This document shows, one piece after another, positions 43,127-51,012 of a stretch of DNA of 64,000 nucleotides. The translations under genes were made by a program, and so were the position numbers. Source of the stretch: Frigoribacterium sp. JB110. Its GTDB lineage: Bacteria; Actinomycetota; Actinomycetes; Actinomycetales; Microbacteriaceae. The stretch covers positions 248,001 to 312,000 of the forward strand of contig NZ_FUIA01000025.1 of assembly GCF_900163665.1 (NCBI RefSeq), in the 5' to 3' direction. Positions within the stretch are counted from its first letter, which is position 1, and the number at the start of each line of letters is the position of its first letter. Under the pieces are notes generated by a model. That model made no database searches, was not told the DNA's origin, and was given only the letters and a program-made list of their open reading frames with translations.

Positions 43127-43684
43127 TCAGTGCGCGCGTCGGTAGTGCATGGCGACTGCGCCGTTGCTCAGCGGCTCTGCTGAGACCAACTCGAGTCGTC
43201 GCGTGCTGGGCAGCCCCTTCTGATACAGCGTCGGTCCGTGTCCGGCGATCCTCGGATGGACCATGAGTCTGTACTCGTCGATCAGATCCAGGCGGTCCAG
43301 CTCGACGGCGAGGCTGCCGCTGCCGAGGAGCACGCCATCCGGTGTCGCATCCTTCAGTTGCTGCACACTGGTGCGAAGGTCGCCTGTGACGTGGTGGCTG
43401 TTGGTCCACGGGAACTCCGTGCGCGTGGACGACACGACGTATTTCGGCTTCGCCTCCAACTTGGTCGCCCATTCGCGCAGCGCCGGTGGTGCGGCCTGCT
43501 CGCCGCTGGCGACGGCGGGCCAGTAGCTCTCCATCAGTTCGTAGGTGACGCGCCCCCACAGCATCGCCCCACCGTCGTCCATGAGATGCGTGAAGTAGGC
43601 GTGCGTCTCGTCGTCGGCGATTCCCTCCGTGTGGTCGACGCAGCCGTCCAGGGTGAGATTGATGCTGAAGGTCAGGAGTCCCAT
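43127..43684 (-). CDS. RibD C-terminal/dihydrofolate-reductase-like protein
   Basis: Segment N. The 185-residue protein is a second stand-alone reductase of this fold: LLTFSINLTLDGCVDHTEG, AMLWGRVTYELMESYW, GSGSLAVELDRLDLIDEYRL, and HPRIAGHGPTLY. It is only distantly related to the one in cassette H. Substrate unknown; no regulator is adjacent. Confidence 0.92.
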   Translation of the reverse strand: MGLLTFSINLTLDGCVDHTEGIADDETHAYFTHLMDDGGAMLWGRVTYELMESYWPAVASGEQAAPPALREWATKLEAKPKYVVSSTRTEFPWTNSHHVTGDLRTSVQQLKDATPDGVLLGSGSLAVELDRLDLIDEYRLMVHPRIAGHGPTLYQKGLPSTRRLELVSAEPLSNGAVAMHYRRAH

Positions 43685-43950
43685 GCGGCGATCGTAGTGT
43701 TCCGTGCGAGCCCGCACCAGGCATCGGACGCAACGGGTGACGTCGTCCGCGAACTCAATGACGCAACACACACGCAGCAGGTACCCTGGGGGCGGTGGTT
43801 CGCGCCACCGACGGCACTTCCACGTGAAGACCACGTGAATCATTGCGGAGAGATCCGAGCAGCTCAGGACATGTCCGGATGGGGTGCGGCGCATATGCGC
43901 GCCGACTTCAGTACGCCGATGCTCGCCATCGGCTGACGAAAGGACATGAC

Positions 43951-44304
43951 ATGTCTGGCAAGGACGAGAAGAACCTCGACCAGGTGATCGACAAGATCGC
44001 GAAGATGGACGAGCCGCGACGTTCGATGATGAGGCGTGTGCACGACGTCATCGTCGCGGCGGCGCCCACGCTGAAACCGCGGATCTGGTACGGCATGCCC
44101 GCGTATGCGGTCTCGGCGAGCACACCGGCTCTGGTGACGCTGCGCAATGACGAGCGCTTGAATCTCGCGCTCACCGAGAAGGTCGATCTTCGGGCCGCTG
44201 GCGGTGCGGACGGCGCGCTGATGCCGGCTGCGTGGTACTTCGAGACCGTGGACGAGCCCACCGAGAAGCGCATCATCGAGATCGTCCGCTCCGTCGTCTC
44301 CTGA
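43951..44304 (+). CDS. DUF1801-like protein
   Basis: Segment N. The 117-residue protein follows the DUF1801 layout: DQVIDKIAKMDEPRRSMMRRVHDVIVAAAPTLKPRIWYGMPAYAV and a C-terminal helix EKRIIEIVRSVVS. The fold resembles YdhG/iron-chaperone-like proteins; the function is unknown. CGAAAGGACATGAC precedes the ATG. A strong hairpin follows 14 bp after the stop. Confidence 0.85.
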   Translation: MSGKDEKNLDQVIDKIAKMDEPRRSMMRRVHDVIVAAAPTLKPRIWYGMPAYAVSASTPALVTLRNDERLNLALTEKVDLRAAGGADGALMPAAWYFETVDEPTEKRIIEIVRSVVS

Positions 44305-44317
44305 GCATCGCGCAACG

Positions 44318-44367
44318 CGCCTCTCCCCGACGCCGACCGATCGCGGCCTCGTCGTCGGGGAGAGGCG
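44318..44367 (+). terminator. Rho-independent-like terminator
   Basis: Perfect 15-bp arms CGCCTCTCCCCGACG (44318-44332) and its complement (44353-44367) with a 20-nt loop, directly after the DUF1801 gene. It separates that gene from the following operon. Confidence 0.8.
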
Positions 44368-44371
44368 GGGT

Positions 44372-44431
44372 GACTTTCCTTGGTGGAAAGTCATCTCTTG
44401 CCAAGTTGGAAAGTTAGTACTACAGTTTCCA
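44372..44431. promoter_or_regulatory. Repeated TTGGAAAGT-type operator sites
   Basis: GACTTTCC (44372-44379) and GGAAAGTC (44385-44392) form a perfect dyad; TGGAAA (44407) and TTTCCA (44426) form a second, ending 2 bp before the ATG at 44434. They probably bind the winged-helix protein encoded by the second gene of this operon. Confidence 0.65.
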
Positions 44432-44433
44432 GT

Positions 44434-44931
44434 ATGGAAACCAGCGATGAAGGTGCCCGGCCGACGCAGGAGCAGGCGCGCGCCGCTCTCGCCGACGCCG
44501 AACGTGTCCGAACGACTGTGGGTGCGCTTTCTGCCACACCCTGGCCGGTCTGGTTCACGGCCGTGCTCACAGCGATGTTGGTCACCCTGCCGATCGGAAT
44601 CGGCGGTGCACTGGCCGAACCCGAGTGGCTGATGCCGCGATGGGCCTGGGCCGTCGTCATATTCGTCTCGGAGGCGGCATTCTTCATGCTGTTCTTCGTG
44701 GCCAGCCGACGCTGGACGAGCAGAACCGGGGTCGCCCTGCGCCTGGATGTGTTGCCGAAGGCCGCCACCATCCCGGCGATGATCGGACTGCCAGTGATCG
44801 TCTTGGGTGCCGCGCTGGCATTCCGGATGACGGAGCAACCGTGGTGGCTGTTCGTCGCAGCTGCGCTCGGGGCCGGTCTGTCCATCGGCTTCCACCTCTG
44901 GTTCGTCCGGCTCCACAGGGGGCGGCGGTGA
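44434..44931 (+). CDS. Four-pass membrane protein of a regulator-linked operon
   Basis: Segment N. The 165-residue protein has a polar N-terminus (EQARAALADAERVRTT) and four hydrophobic segments, with a basic loop between the second and third. I recognise it as a common actinobacterial partner of the small MarR-like regulator that follows, but it has no assigned function. Its stop overlaps the next start (GTGA). Confidence 0.7.
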   Translation: METSDEGARPTQEQARAALADAERVRTTVGALSATPWPVWFTAVLTAMLVTLPIGIGGALAEPEWLMPRWAWAVVIFVSEAAFFMLFFVASRRWTSRTGVALRLDVLPKAATIPAMIGLPVIVLGAALAFRMTEQPWWLFVAAALGAGLSIGFHLWFVRLHRGRR

Positions 44932-45227
44932 GTGCTGCGGATGCTCTGGAGGGCATCAACCCGACGATCCACGCGCCCAATCGACTGCGTATCTGCGCGC
45001 TGCTGGAGACGGCGGGGGAGGCGGAGTTCGCTGTCGTGCAGCAGCAGCTCGGGGTGTCGGCATCCGTGCTCAGCAAGCAGGTGTCCGTATTGATGAGTGC
45101 TGGATACGTCGAACAGCGCAAGGCGGTGCGTGACACTCGGCAGCGGGTCTGGCTCACGCTCTCTCCGGAGGGACGCGACGCCTATCGCGAACACCTCGCC
45201 GCACTTCGCGCCATCGTCGACTCCTGA
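44928..45227 (+). CDS. Small winged-helix regulator (MarR/ArsR-like)
   Basis: Segment N. The 99-residue DNA-binding protein consists of one winged helix: HAPNRLRICALLETAGEAEFA, VQQQLGVSASVLSKQVSVLMSAGYVEQRK, then RQRVWLTLSPEGRDAY as the wing. It starts with GTG and overlaps the membrane protein gene by 4 bp. Repeated dyads upstream of the operon are candidate binding sites for it. Confidence 0.88.
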   Translation: MSAADALEGINPTIHAPNRLRICALLETAGEAEFAVVQQQLGVSASVLSKQVSVLMSAGYVEQRKAVRDTRQRVWLTLSPEGRDAYREHLAALRAIVDS

Positions 45228-45327
45228 CTGTTCGAGGGGTCGTCCTCCTCGAGCCGAATGGAACTTGTGGGTGCGAGCGATGCCGAATGCACATGGTGCG
45301 TGAATCTGCCGATGAGAGGATCGCTGC

Positions 45328-45666
45328 ATGAGATGTGTGGTGACGGTTGATCACGAGATTCCGGTTCGCGAGCCGTTGAAGGTTTCTCCAGGGGACTCGG
45401 TTCAGGTGGGCGATCAGGATGCGGAGTGGCCCGCATTCGTGTTCGTCACGGCGCGGTGGGGTGCAGGGTGGATGCCTGCCAGACACCTCGACATCGATGG
45501 CGCAGCAGGCACAGTGCGCGTCGCCTACGACACGACCGAGCTTGCCGCGTCGCGTGGCGAAGCAGTCGACGTCATCCGCGATGACCCGGACAGCGGTTGG
45601 TCGTGGTGCCGGAACGCGGTCGGCGGCGAAGGGTGGGTCCCTCACCGAGCACTCGCTGCTGAGTGA
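45328..45666 (+). CDS. SH3-domain protein
   Basis: Segment N. The 112-residue soluble protein has two short SH3-like repeats: an N-terminal half (LKVSPGDSVQVGDQDAEWPAFVFVTARWGAGWMPARHL) and a C-terminal half (AYDTTELAASRGEAVDVI; GWSWCRNAVGGEGWVPHRAL). It has no signal peptide. Such proteins occur as predicted immunity or binding modules in accessory DNA. R15 begins 68 bp after its stop. Confidence 0.75.
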   Translation: MRCVVTVDHEIPVREPLKVSPGDSVQVGDQDAEWPAFVFVTARWGAGWMPARHLDIDGAAGTVRVAYDTTELAASRGEAVDVIRDDPDSGWSWCRNAVGGEGWVPHRALAAE

Positions 45667-45733
45667 TGCGGGAGCCCGGTGCGGTCGACTCGGTGAGCTT
45701 CCTGGTGTGCTCGGAAGCGTCCGCTCGGGCGAC

Positions 45734-45779
45734 GAGGTAGGACTGCCCGAACATCGTGGAGTTCCGGCTCAACGTGCGG
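45734..45779 (+). repeat. R15: array repeat
   Basis: GAGGTAGGACTGCCCGAACA then TCGTGGAGTTCCGGCTCAAC and GTGCGG. GAAC and GTTC pair, a shortened hairpin. It encodes NIVEFRLNVR. Closes segment N. Confidence 0.9.
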
Positions 45780-45815
45780 AGTCGGGCCGCCACGCCGAGT
45801 TCATATACTGATGAC

Positions 45816-46223
45816 ATGCCGAGTGCAGTGCAGCTGATCCGTTCCGACAAGCTCTCCGACGTCGCCGAGTATGCCTATGCGGCTACCGCACCGAAGGGCG
45901 CCCGGATGATCTTCCTGGCGGGTTCCTGCCCATTGGACGAGAACGGTACGACGCTCGCGGTCGGTGACTATGCCGGCCAGGCGGCGGCGTGTGTGGAGAC
46001 CATGAAGGAAGCGCTCGCCGCTGCGGGTGCGCGGATCGACGACGTCATTAGCACGCGCGTGCTCGTGGCAACGTCGGCGCAGTCTGATCTCGTAGCAGCG
46101 TGGGAGGTCGTGCGCGACGCGTTCGGTTCCCACGACGTGCCGAGCACGCTGATGGGCGTGACCGTCCTCGGGTATGACGACCAGCTGGTCGAGATCGAGG
46201 CCGTCGCAGCGGTTGTGGACTGA
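45816..46223 (+). CDS. RidA family protein
   Basis: Cassette O (single gene, under 0.5 kb). The 135-residue protein has the RidA/YjgF pattern: LAGSCPLDENGT, DYAGQAAACVETMKEALAAAG and an ending VEIEAVAAVVD. The catalytic Arg of true imine deaminases is normally in the strand after TRV; here TRVLVATSAQSDL is present but the C-terminal Arg-Ser motif differs, so the activity is uncertain. Its ATG lies 36 bp after R15. Confidence 0.9.
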   Translation: MPSAVQLIRSDKLSDVAEYAYAATAPKGARMIFLAGSCPLDENGTTLAVGDYAGQAAACVETMKEALAAAGARIDDVISTRVLVATSAQSDLVAAWEVVRDAFGSHDVPSTLMGVTVLGYDDQLVEIEAVAAVVD

Positions 46224-46240
46224 CGTGGCAGACGAGGCTG

Positions 46241-46280
46241 CTCGGTGCCGGCGCGGGGTCGATCTCCGCGTCAATGTATC
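46241..46280 (+). repeat. R16: decayed array repeat, last one seen
   Basis: GCTCGGTGCCGGCGCGGGGT followed by CGATCTCCGCGTCAATGTAT aligns to the consensus over its length, and GTGGCAGACG 15-20 bp upstream also precedes R11. The VEFRFNV coding sense is largely lost (VDLRVNV). Confidence 0.6.
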
Positions 46281-46386
46281 GCGGGGATCTGGATCCGGAT
46301 TCAGATCTGGAGGAGCGCGGCCGGAGCGGCAATCAACTCTGTTCGAGTCGTGCGCGCTTGGAGCGCGACGACTCCACGGTCAGGCA

Positions 46387-47922
46387 TCACCGGCGCGGCC
46401 CGGGCGATCGGCCGCGGTGGAGCAGGACCGGACAGGCAATCGCTGCGATGACGAGGAACCCGCTGCCGGCGATCGATGCAATGGCGAGACCGTCGACGAA
46501 GGCTTGACTCGCGAGGGCGGTGAGGTGCTCGGCCGCTTCGGCAGGGAGCTGCTCGGCCACGCCGAGCGCCGCACCCAGACTGGAAGTGATCGCATCGGCC
46601 GCTTCGGTCGGAACATCACGGGGGATGCCCTCGAGGACGTTCGAGCGGTACAGGGCTGACCCGATCGACCCGAGGACGGCGATTCCCATCGCGGCACCGA
46701 ACTCGCTCGCGGTCTCGGACAGTGCAGATGCCGCGCCGGAGCGCTCCGCGGGTGACGAACTGACGACCACGTCAGTGGCGAGCGTCATCATCGGTGCGAT
46801 ACCGGCTCCGATGAGTGCGGAGGCCACGATCACCAACATCAGACTCCCGTCGGCGGATGCCCTGCTGAAGGCGAACATGCCGGCCGCGGCGATGGTCGCG
46901 CCGACACCGAACACGAGGGGATAGCCGAAGCGCTGCACGAGTGATGAAGATGCGACGGCCATCGTTCCGACGGCGACCATGACCGGCAGGATCGCCAGCC
47001 CCGCGAAGAGCGGGGAGAGGCCCGCCACGAGCTGGAGGTACTGGGCTTTGTAGAGCATCACGCCGACGAGCGCGAACATCGCCAGCCCTGCACCGATGAA
47101 CGCTCCCGTGAACCGAGGGTTCGCGAACAGAGCGATATCGACCAACGGACTCGTGATCCGGCGCTGTCGAACAACGAACACCGTCCCGGCGGAGAGTCCG
47201 ATGCCGAACGCGACCCAGGTTGTTGCTGTCAGCGACAGATCCTCGGCCGCCGACTTCGCCGCCCACACGACGGGCAGGATCGCTCCGAACGCCAGGATGA
47301 CGCTCACCAGATCGAGCCGACTCGTCGATGTGCTGCGATACTCCGGGACCACCAGAGGTGCGATGAGAAGCAGTGCCAGAATGACCGGCACGTTGATCAG
47401 GAACACCGATCCCCACCAGAATGCCTCCAGAAGCAGGCCGCCGACGATCGGACCGAGTGCGATGCCCGCGGACAGGCTCGCGGTCCAGATGCCGATCGCT
47501 TTCGTGCGTTCGGTCGGATCGGTGAACATGTTGCGGATCAGGGAGAGAGTCGATGGCATCAGAGTCGCGCCACCGACGCCCATCAGGGCCCGAGCCGCGA
47601 TGAGGACTTCCGGCGTGGGCGAGAACGCCGCCACTGCGGAGGCTCCGCCGAACACGACCGCTCCGATCATCAGCAGCCTGCGCCGGCCGATGCGATCGCC
47701 GATGTTCCCCATCACGATCAGCAGTCCCGCGAGAAGGAAGCCGTAGGCGTCGAGGATCCACAGGGTCTGGCCGGCGGACGGCTCGAGCTCCCGGGTGAGC
47801 GTCGGGATCGCGATGTGCAGGATCGTGATGTCCATCGACGTCAGGATCACCGGCAGCGTCAGCGCGGTCAGCCCCAGCCAGCGCGACGTGGTGCTTGCCG
47901 AAGAAGCTCTTGATGCAGGCAT
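46387..47922 (-). CDS. MFS efflux transporter, DHA2 (14-segment) family
   Basis: The 511-residue protein has 14 predicted membrane segments and the DHA2 motifs LDAYGFLLAGLLIVMGNIGDRIGRRRLLMIG (motif A) and GPIVGGLLLEAFWWGSVFLINVPV (motif C), as in EmrB/QacA-type proton-coupled exporters of cationic drugs. It is divergent from a TetR repressor, with two tandem dyads in the 87 bp between the starts. It lies just outside the last repeat copy. Confidence 0.95.
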   Translation of the reverse strand: MPASRASSASTTSRWLGLTALTLPVILTSMDITILHIAIPTLTRELEPSAGQTLWILDAYGFLLAGLLIVMGNIGDRIGRRRLLMIGAVVFGGASAVAAFSPTPEVLIAARALMGVGGATLMPSTLSLIRNMFTDPTERTKAIGIWTASLSAGIALGPIVGGLLLEAFWWGSVFLINVPVILALLLIAPLVVPEYRSTSTSRLDLVSVILAFGAILPVVWAAKSAAEDLSLTATTWVAFGIGLSAGTVFVVRQRRITSPLVDIALFANPRFTGAFIGAGLAMFALVGVMLYKAQYLQLVAGLSPLFAGLAILPVMVAVGTMAVASSSLVQRFGYPLVFGVGATIAAAGMFAFSRASADGSLMLVIVASALIGAGIAPMMTLATDVVVSSSPAERSGAASALSETASEFGAAMGIAVLGSIGSALYRSNVLEGIPRDVPTEAADAITSSLGAALGVAEQLPAEAAEHLTALASQAFVDGLAIASIAGSGFLVIAAIACPVLLHRGRSPGPRR

Positions 47923-47940
47923 GGCAGTCTCCGATCGGTG

Positions 47941-47981
47941 TTGCGTATGTTGTACGCAACGATAGCGTACGCCATACGCAA
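47941..47981. promoter_or_regulatory. Tandem TetR operators
   Basis: TTGCGTA (47941-47947), 5-nt spacer, TACGCAA (47953-47959), and again GCGTA (47965-47969), 5-nt spacer, TACGC (47975-47979). The repeated TTGCGTA half-site lies between the MFS and TetR genes and probably represses both. Confidence 0.85.
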
Positions 47982-48009
47982 CGCGATAGACTAGCATCGG
48001 AGGTGTTCT

Positions 48010-48669
48010 ATGAGTCCACGTGTCGGTCCGTCCGGACCGTTATCACGCGACCGGATCGTCGAGGCAGCGATCGACCTCGCCGACGAGGGCGGCCTCGAGG
48101 TCGTGACGATGAGCCGCGTCGCCGCGAACCTCGAAGCGGGGGCGATGTCGCTCTACCGCCATGTCGCAGGCAAAGAGGACCTCCTGGTCGCGATGGTCGA
48201 GCGCGTCACGTCCGACTTCTCCTACCCTGACCGCGATGGGCTCGACTGGCGCGGCTGCATGCACGCGCTCGCCGAGCAGGACCGAGCCTCGTTTCATGCG
48301 CACCCCTGGATGCTTGTCGCGACCGCCACCGTCACCCCGCCGTTCGGAGCCGCATCGCTTGCCGCGATGGAATGGGCACTCGACGTACTCGAAGCCGTCG
48401 GCATTCCGTCTGCAGATGCGGCGCGAGCGATCATGACCATCAACAACTATGTCCAAGGAAGCGCGCGCGTTGCGCTCGGTGAGTCCTCTGACGCGATCAG
48501 CGACGATCCGGGTCACGCGTGGCGAGAACGCCTCCAGGACGCCGACTTGGCGGCCTTTCCGCGTTTGCATCGGTTGATTGCGGGACCGGGGCCGGCGGCT
48601 GACCGCGACTGGTTCGCCGATGGCCTTGACCTCATCCTCGACGGACTTCAGCGCTGCATTCGCCGCTGA
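48010..48669 (+). CDS. TetR family regulator
   Basis: The 219-residue protein has the TetR DNA-binding part (LSRDRIVEAAIDLADEGGLEVVTMSRVAANL; MSLYRHVAGKEDLLVAMV) with the TetR/TetR-C type C-terminal domain (WRGCMHALAEQDRASFHAHPWM). It is divergent from the DHA2 exporter and is its probable substrate-responsive repressor through the TTGCGTA dyads. Confidence 0.94.
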   Translation: MSPRVGPSGPLSRDRIVEAAIDLADEGGLEVVTMSRVAANLEAGAMSLYRHVAGKEDLLVAMVERVTSDFSYPDRDGLDWRGCMHALAEQDRASFHAHPWMLVATATVTPPFGAASLAAMEWALDVLEAVGIPSADAARAIMTINNYVQGSARVALGESSDAISDDPGHAWRERLQDADLAAFPRLHRLIAGPGPAADRDWFADGLDLILDGLQRCIRR

Positions 48670-48780
48670 CCGAACACGTCGATGCTCAGCATGCGGTTCA
48701 TCACCGCCTTGTGCAGGTCGGAACGAGCGCGTGTCCCGCGTCCGTTGACGCGGCTTCATCCAGATCAATTCGACGCCGAC

Positions 48781-49200
48781 ATGACTCTCTAGCGGGACAT
48801 CGGTGGGTTCGACGTCTTGGTGCGTCTGTGTCGGTGCTGGCACGAGCTCTGCCTGGCCGCCCCGGTTGCTGAGCATCCCTTCTCCGGTGACCTGCATCCC
48901 CGCCATGACGAGCGACTTGCCGCGTATCTTGCCCAGGCGCTCGGTGGGCCGGAACTCTATGCCGCGGGGTGCGGCGACGAGAGCAGTATGCGACGGCTCC
49001 ACGCGGGCAACGGCAGCGCGAAGGAGCTCAACGAGGCCTGTCTGCGGCTCTTCGACCAGGCCCTCGACGAGGTAGGCATCGAAGGGGCAACGCGAGTACG
49101 CATGTCAACGTATTTCCGTGAAGCAGCTGCGTCCTTCGACGCCCACGCGGACAGCAAGGATCTCGTGCCCGAGGACGTGCCGTCCAACTATGCGCGCTGA
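48781..49200 (+). pseudogene. Truncated-hemoglobin-type globin with TAG at codon 4
   Basis: From an ATG at 48781 the frame reads MTL, TAG, then RDIGGFDVLVRLCRCWHE..., EHPFSGDLHPRH (proximal His region), LAQALGG and a C-terminal STYFREAAASFDAH. This is a group II-like truncated globin in full. The TAG at 48790-48792 replaces the usual Tyr of MT(L)YRDIGG. Translation could restart at GTG 48820, but it would lose helix A. Globins of this type bind oxygen or detoxify NO. Confidence 0.75.
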
Positions 49201-49335
49201 CCGCTTCCGGCGGAGCGGGCGCACTGTGAGCCGCTTGACTGCTGTGCACGCCTCGATAGGTCGAGCTCCGTCATGCGCACGATCCGGACCTTGTCGTGCT
49301 TCAACCGACTCGTCCGGCGCGGTAGCGTCGTTCGC

Positions 49336-50040
49336 ATGAAGAAGATCGGCCTGATCGGCGGAATGAGCTGGGAGAGTTCCGCGCTCTATTATCGACTCAT
49401 CAACGAGGGCGTGCGCGATCGTCTGGGAGGTCTGCACTCCGCGCGCTGCGTCATGGCGTCCGTGGACTTCGCAGAGATCGAACACATGCAGTCCGCGGGG
49501 GAGTGGGCGCAAGCCGGCGAGCTGCTCGCGGAGGAAGCGCGCTCGCTGGAGGCGGCCGGAGCTGAGGTGATCGTGCTCTGCACGAACACCATGCACAAGG
49601 TGTCGAGTCGCATCGAGAGCGCGGTAAGCGTGCCGCTCCTGCATCTCGTCGACGTCACCCGCGACGCGATCGTCGAAGCAGGGCTGAGGAAGGTGGTGCT
49701 GCTCGGCACTCGGTTCACGATGGAGGAGCAGTTCTATCGCGAGCGCATGGAGGCGAACGGTGTGCAGACGGTCGTCCCGGATGCGGACGGGCGGGCCACG
49801 GTCAACCGCGTGATCTTCGAGGAGCTCGTGCTCGGCATCGTGAGCGACGAATCCCGACGCGAGTTCCGCCGCATCATCGAGAGTCTCGCCGCCGCTGGAG
49901 CCGAAGGCGTCATCCTCGGATGCACCGAGATCGAGCTGCTCATCGGGGAGGGTGACGTCTCCGTACCGGTCTTCGCCTCGACTGCACTGCACGCCGCAGC
50001 CGCGGTCGATTTCGCACTCGCGGACGGGCATCTGGCGTGA
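49336..50040 (+). CDS. Aspartate/glutamate racemase family protein
   Basis: The 234-residue enzyme has GLIGGMSWESSALYYRLINEGVRDRLGG at the N-terminus and the two catalytic cysteine loops VLCTNTMHK and ILGCTEIEL. It is closest to YgeA-type broad-specificity amino acid racemases. The second Cys loop is intact, so it is probably active. It stands alone; upstream is the globin gene. Confidence 0.93.
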   Translation: MKKIGLIGGMSWESSALYYRLINEGVRDRLGGLHSARCVMASVDFAEIEHMQSAGEWAQAGELLAEEARSLEAAGAEVIVLCTNTMHKVSSRIESAVSVPLLHLVDVTRDAIVEAGLRKVVLLGTRFTMEEQFYRERMEANGVQTVVPDADGRATVNRVIFEELVLGIVSDESRREFRRIIESLAAAGAEGVILGCTEIELLIGEGDVSVPVFASTALHAAAAVDFALADGHLA

Positions 50041-50055
50041 GGGCGGCCCTTTGGC

Positions 50056-50412
50056 GTGCAGATACGTCCGCACCCGACGATCACGGGACCTGGACCGCTC
50101 GGGGCCGCCCGGCGTGTGCATTTGGCATTGCGTGAACCGGGAGACCTGATGGCGGCCGAGCACTGGCTGCTCACTTTCCGCAGTGGCGTCATGTCGCAAC
50201 GCGGGGGCATCGTCTCCTCACCCAAGGACGCACCGCTGGCGCGCAGCCTGCGCGAACTCGTCGATGACCGTTTGACCGAGTCATTCACGGTTGCCGAGGC
50301 GGCAGCGCAGCTTGGTGCGCATCCGAGTCACTTGATTCGGGTGTTCTCACAGTCGTACGGCATCGCTCCGCATCAGTACCAGATCGGCCGGCGCGTGGAT
50401 CTGGGAATCGAC
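50056..50412 (+). pseudogene. AraC regulator fragment
   Basis: The readable part covers the first helix-turn-helix of an AraC-type protein (LTESFTVAEAAAQLGAHPSHLIRVFSQSYGIAPHQYQIGRRVDL). The N-terminal sensor domain is mostly missing and the second helix-turn-helix is replaced by unrelated sequence after GRRVDLGID. It is a remnant of a gene that normally has about 250-300 codons. Confidence 0.65.
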
Positions 50413-50491
50413 CCTTTCGCTCCTTCGGTGAAGGGTGGGGCTGATTCGTCCGGGGTATTCGCCGCTTCCGGATCGAGGCTAACCTCAAGGG

Positions 50492-50896
50492 GTGGACTTC
50501 GAACGGAGCCGGTATCTGCGCAAACAGCGGCGGGAAGGAATTCTTCTCGCCCTGGTCGGAGGGATATTCGTCGGGCTCGGAATCCTCACCATGGCGATCG
50601 GCAACCCGTGGATGGGGGTCGTCGCGATCCCGTTCTTCGGCGCGTGCTTCGTGCTGGGCCTGCTGCAGGCAATGCGCCCAGGGGAAGCCGTCCATCCGGC
50701 GGTGGCGATCCTCGGCAGCTTCGGTTTCGCCGTTTCGGGCGCGCTCCTCATCGTCGGGCACCTTCTGGAGATTCCCTTTCTCGGGCACCGGCAGGCCATG
50801 GCGCTCCCAGTCGGTGTGATCGTATTCGGGTTCTTCGGGCCAGGTGCTGTGCTTCTCGTGGTCCGAGAAATGCGGCGTCGTCGTCGGAATCGTTGA
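50492..50896 (+). CDS. Three- to four-pass membrane protein, unknown function
   Basis: The 134-residue protein starts with GTG (MDFERSRYLRKQRREG, basic) and has hydrophobic segments near 17-37, 43-60, 70-90 and 103-125, ending with REMRRRRRNR. I do not recognise the family. The neighbours (AraC fragment, YciI-like gene) give no hint of its role. Confidence 0.65.
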   Translation: MDFERSRYLRKQRREGILLALVGGIFVGLGILTMAIGNPWMGVVAIPFFGACFVLGLLQAMRPGEAVHPAVAILGSFGFAVSGALLIVGHLLEIPFLGHRQAMALPVGVIVFGFFGPGAVLLVVREMRRRRRNR

Positions 50897-51012
50897 CCCG
50901 AATTCTGCCGCCGGTACGCTGAGGCGCAGGTCTGTGTGCGGTCGGGTCCGGCTTCGGAGCGGAACGGCTTCGCGTGCTCGGCAGTCGCGGATCCCCGACG
51001 TTCGGAGAGATC

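Noticed and set aside
5746..46280. CRISPR array
   Set aside because: The units between repeats are whole genes of variable size, not 30-40 bp spacers, and no cas genes are present.
5746..46280. Classical class 1-type integron with attC sites
   Set aside because: The repeat core lacks the GTTRRRY integron core site, there is no intI gene, and cassettes carry genes in both orientations with their own promoters. The resemblance is structural only.
48795..48825. ATCGGTGGGTTCGACGTC in the globin region resembles a decayed repeat
   Set aside because: It encodes the conserved IGGFDVL segment of the globin and shows no left arm, so it is ordinary coding sequence.
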